Part shown: piece by piece, positions 5,763 to 6,971 of the stretch | How positions within the stretch are numbered: the stretch's first letter is position 1 | How the letters are laid out: each line of letters begins with the position of its first letter | Source of the DNA: Bacilli bacterium | GTDB lineage: Bacteria; Bacillota_I; Bacilli_A; ML615J-28; CAG-698 | Assembly (NCBI GenBank): GCA_023228385.1 | Contig: JALOBF010000082.1 | Span: 1-6,971, forward strand | Direction: 5' to 3' | Length of the DNA: 6,971 bases | Translations under genes and position numbers: made by a program | The notes under the pieces: generated by a model | Databases searched by the model: none | What the model was told of the DNA's origin: nothing | Seen by the model: only the letters and a program-made list of their open reading frames with translations

Positions 5763-6678
5763 AATAAAAAGCCTCATTGGGCAGTTGACCTTGTAAAATT
5801 GCTCGATTGTACGAATTTAATAAACCAAAATAATCATTTAGCATTTGTTTTGCATCTTTCACACGTACAAATCGGATTTCACTGCGGGGTATACTTGCTA
5901 TCAACAATTCGTTTCCAAGACGGGAAAAAAGCGGGTAGCGTTCCTTGTCTAATTGCATCAACTTTGATACATGTCCTTCAATATCGTTTTGCATCACGGC
6001 AACATGGTTAGCGATATTTGATAGCAGTAATTCTTTGTTGAAAACGCGCTGATGGATAAAAACTCCAGCTTGAGGTATTTCATTGCTGTCACCAAATAAC
6101 GCTTCGTGTAAGCTGAAGATTGTACCTTCTAACGCCAGTTTCATTGTAACCATCGATAATACAGGTTCCGTCAATAAAAAATAATCAATCGTATCATCAA
6201 TCAACAAACGGTTACTTAACACATCATGGACGCTTGCTTCATATACGATGTTTGCTTTTATTTCATGCACATCAAGAGCATAACGCAATATAATATCGGG
6301 TGTATTATTATAACCAAATGCAGCAATAGTTGCATTGTTTAAATCACTAATGTGATTGAGTGGTGCATCGTTGCGAGCAAAGATATATAAATTATTGAAA
6401 GTAAGAATTGCGGCAAGTTGATAGGACGAGGCGCCTTGCAAATACAGTTTTGCGCCTGCTGTAATTGGCGCAATAATAATGTCGTAATTGCTTTGGACAA
6501 GTTCGCTTGTTATTACATCTGCGTTTGCGAGTACACTACAATCATAGGATTCATTATCAAGCATATCGCCTAAAGCAATTGACGGTATTCCCTCAGGAAT
6601 CAATATCTTAGTTTTTTGATTTGTTTGACATCCGATTAATATCATCGATAACAATAAACTCAGTAAAATTTTTTTCAT
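5755..6678 (-). CDS. Lipoprotein solute-binding protein of an ABC transporter, NMT1/THI5-SsuA-like
   Basis: This is the extracellular, membrane-anchored substrate receptor for the permease encoded next. Of its 307 residues, 1-16 are a lipoprotein signal peptide with lipobox Leu14-Ile-Gly-Cys17; Cys17 would be lipidated. The mature part has the NMT1/SsuA-like order: an early PEGIPSIALGD strand-loop, DIIIAPITAGAKLY (about 65-78), LAAILTFNNLYIFARND, an ISDLNNATIAAFG hinge stretch, and DYFLLTEPVLSM, the iD-x-x-x-x-x-EP signature. Related proteins bind small organic ions such as sulfonates, nitrate or pyrimidine precursors, but the ligand cannot be read here. ATG 6678 has AAGGTGG six bases upstream. 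The 3' end overlaps the permease gene, so the two are translationally linked. Expression is probably controlled by the divergent Crp/Fnr regulator. Confidence 0.92.
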   Translation of the reverse strand: MKKILLSLLLSMILIGCQTNQKTKILIPEGIPSIALGDMLDNESYDCSVLANADVITSELVQSNYDIIIAPITAGAKLYLQGASSYQLAAILTFNNLYIFARNDAPLNHISDLNNATIAAFGYNNTPDIILRYALDVHEIKANIVYEASVHDVLSNRLLIDDTIDYFLLTEPVLSMVTMKLALEGTIFSLHEALFGDSNEIPQAGVFIHQRVFNKELLLSNIANHVAVMQNDIEGHVSKLMQLDKERYPLFSRLGNELLIASIPRSEIRFVRVKDAKQMLNDYFGLLNSYNRAILQGQLPNEAFYYE

Positions 6679-6695
6679 TATAAGCCACCTTCATC

Positions 6696-6724
6696 TTGTT
6701 TCTTTATTATACTTATGTTATAAT
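6696..6724 (+). promoter_or_regulatory. Promoter of the Crp/Fnr regulator gene, extended -10 type
   Basis: TTGTTT (6696-6701) is 17 bases from TATAAT (6719-6724), which is preceded by TG-N (6716-6718) as in extended -10 promoters. The predicted start is near 6731, about 30 bases before ATG 6761. It overlaps the opposite-facing transporter promoter, so the two probably compete for polymerase. Confidence 0.65.
6706..6711 (-). promoter_or_regulatory. -10 box of the ABC-transporter operon promoter
   Basis: A perfect minus-strand TATAAT lies 27 bases before the solute-binding-protein ATG; the predicted start is near 6699, giving a leader of about 21 bases. The -35 position at a 17-base spacing (6734-6729) reads CGATAA, essentially no match to consensus. 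The promoter therefore looks activator-dependent, in keeping with the inverted repeat centred at about -41.5. Confidence 0.55.
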
Positions 6725-6733
6725 TTAATTATC

Positions 6734-6747
6734 GTAACATTTGTTAC
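6734..6747. promoter_or_regulatory. Crp/Fnr-type operator candidate GTAAC-N4-GTTAC
   Basis: A perfect inverted repeat of two 5-bp arms, GTAAC and GTTAC, is separated by ATTT; it extends to six bases on the right as GTTACA, with an imperfect partner on the left. The size and symmetry fit a dimeric helix-turn-helix regulator of the Crp/Fnr family. The centre (6740/6741) is at about -41.5 from the predicted transporter start and at about +10 in the regulator transcript, predicting activation of the former and repression of the latter. Confidence 0.55.
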
Positions 6748-6760
6748 AAAGGGAGACATT

Positions 6761-6971
6761 ATGCATAGTTTATATCAATCGATTAAAATCGATCCTTCTA
6801 CCTATCACGTTATAAAAGAATATAAAAAAAACGAGATGATTTTTAATGAAGGAGACCTTTGCCGGTCAATTGGGTTAATTGTAAAAGGAAGTGTTAAAAT
6901 TACTACTTATACCATTTGTGATCAAGAATACATCATTGCATTATTAACAAAGGACGAATTGTTTGGTGAAT
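6761..6971 (+). CDS. Crp/Fnr-family transcriptional regulator, partial (N-terminal 70 residues)
   Basis: The gene starts at ATG 6761 with GGGAG (6751-6755) five bases upstream and runs off the right edge. The 70 visible residues are the start of a cyclic-nucleotide-binding-like sensor domain: IFNEGDLCRSIGLIVKGSVKI (about 27-47) has the F-x-x-G-D...G-x-V-x-I barrel signature, and LLTKDELFGE (61-70) matches the conserved L-x-x-G-x-x-F-G-E segment, with Asp replacing the usual Gly. Only two Cys (34 and 53) are seen, so the N-terminal Cys cluster of the oxygen sensor FNR is absent. The effector-binding segment and DNA-binding domain lie beyond the window, so the signal is unknown. It is divergent from the transporter operon and probably regulates both it and itself through the repeat at 6734-6747. 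Confidence 0.88.
   Translation, partial: MHSLYQSIKIDPSTYHVIKEYKKNEMIFNEGDLCRSIGLIVKGSVKITTYTICDQEYIIALLTKDELFGE

Noticed and set aside
5799..6011. Plus-strand 70-codon ORF opposite the solute-binding protein
   Set aside because: Antisense to a well-supported lipoprotein gene, with no credible ribosome binding site.
6761..6971. Calling the regulator an FNR-type oxygen sensor
   Set aside because: The N-terminal cysteine cluster of FNR is absent, and the rest of the protein is beyond the window.

Overview
The window reads as AT-rich DNA from an anaerobic, low-GC Gram-positive-type bacterium (Bacillota; Clostridia- or Erysipelotrichia-like is a guess). The evidence is strong GGAGG-type ribosome binding sites, TATAAT promoters, a lipoprotein signal peptide, a Listeria-Bacteroides-repeat surface protein, and a soluble [FeFe] hydrogenase of the HydABC type. 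TGA is used as a stop and TGG encodes Trp, so the code is the standard bacterial one. Nearly everything is on the minus strand; only the last 211 bases carry a plus-strand gene.

Layout in minus-strand transcription order. (1) Right edge: a plus-strand Crp/Fnr-family regulator (6761 to beyond the edge) is divergent from a two-gene ABC-transporter operon: a lipoprotein solute-binding protein (6678-5755) and a permease (5762-5022). The shared 82-base gap holds promoters for both sides and a perfect inverted repeat, GTAAC-N4-GTTAC. That repeat is centred where a class II Crp/Fnr activator would sit for the transporter promoter, and it also overlaps the start of the regulator's own transcript. No ATPase gene is present. 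(2) A 201-base leader (5021-4821) with two candidate promoters and operator-like repeats precedes hydC-hydB-hydA (4820-1359), an overlapping operon for a trimeric NAD(H)-linked [FeFe] hydrogenase. It ends in a rho-independent terminator whose hairpin contains the hydA stop codon. (3) A 471-base non-coding gap (888-1358) carries a 16-bp palindrome and the promoter of the next operon. (4) A 43-residue peptide gene (887-756) overlaps a TTG-started, signal-peptide-bearing surface protein (768 to beyond the left edge).

How the genes work together: HydC ([2Fe-2S]), HydB (FMN/NAD(H)) and HydA (H-cluster) form a cytoplasmic enzyme exchanging electrons between NAD(H) and H2. HydB is only 424 residues and lacks both the N-terminal and C-terminal Fe-S domains of electron-bifurcating HydB proteins. 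This suggests an NADH-dependent, ferredoxin-independent enzyme. The maturation genes hydE, hydF and hydG are not in the window. The transporter and regulator look like a separate nutrient-uptake unit. However, no convincing terminator separates the permease from the hydrogenase leader, so read-through is possible.

The most notable points are the short HydB, the precisely placed divergent operator, the 43-residue peptide coupled to a surface protein, and the ATPase-less transporter pair with a degenerate EAA loop.
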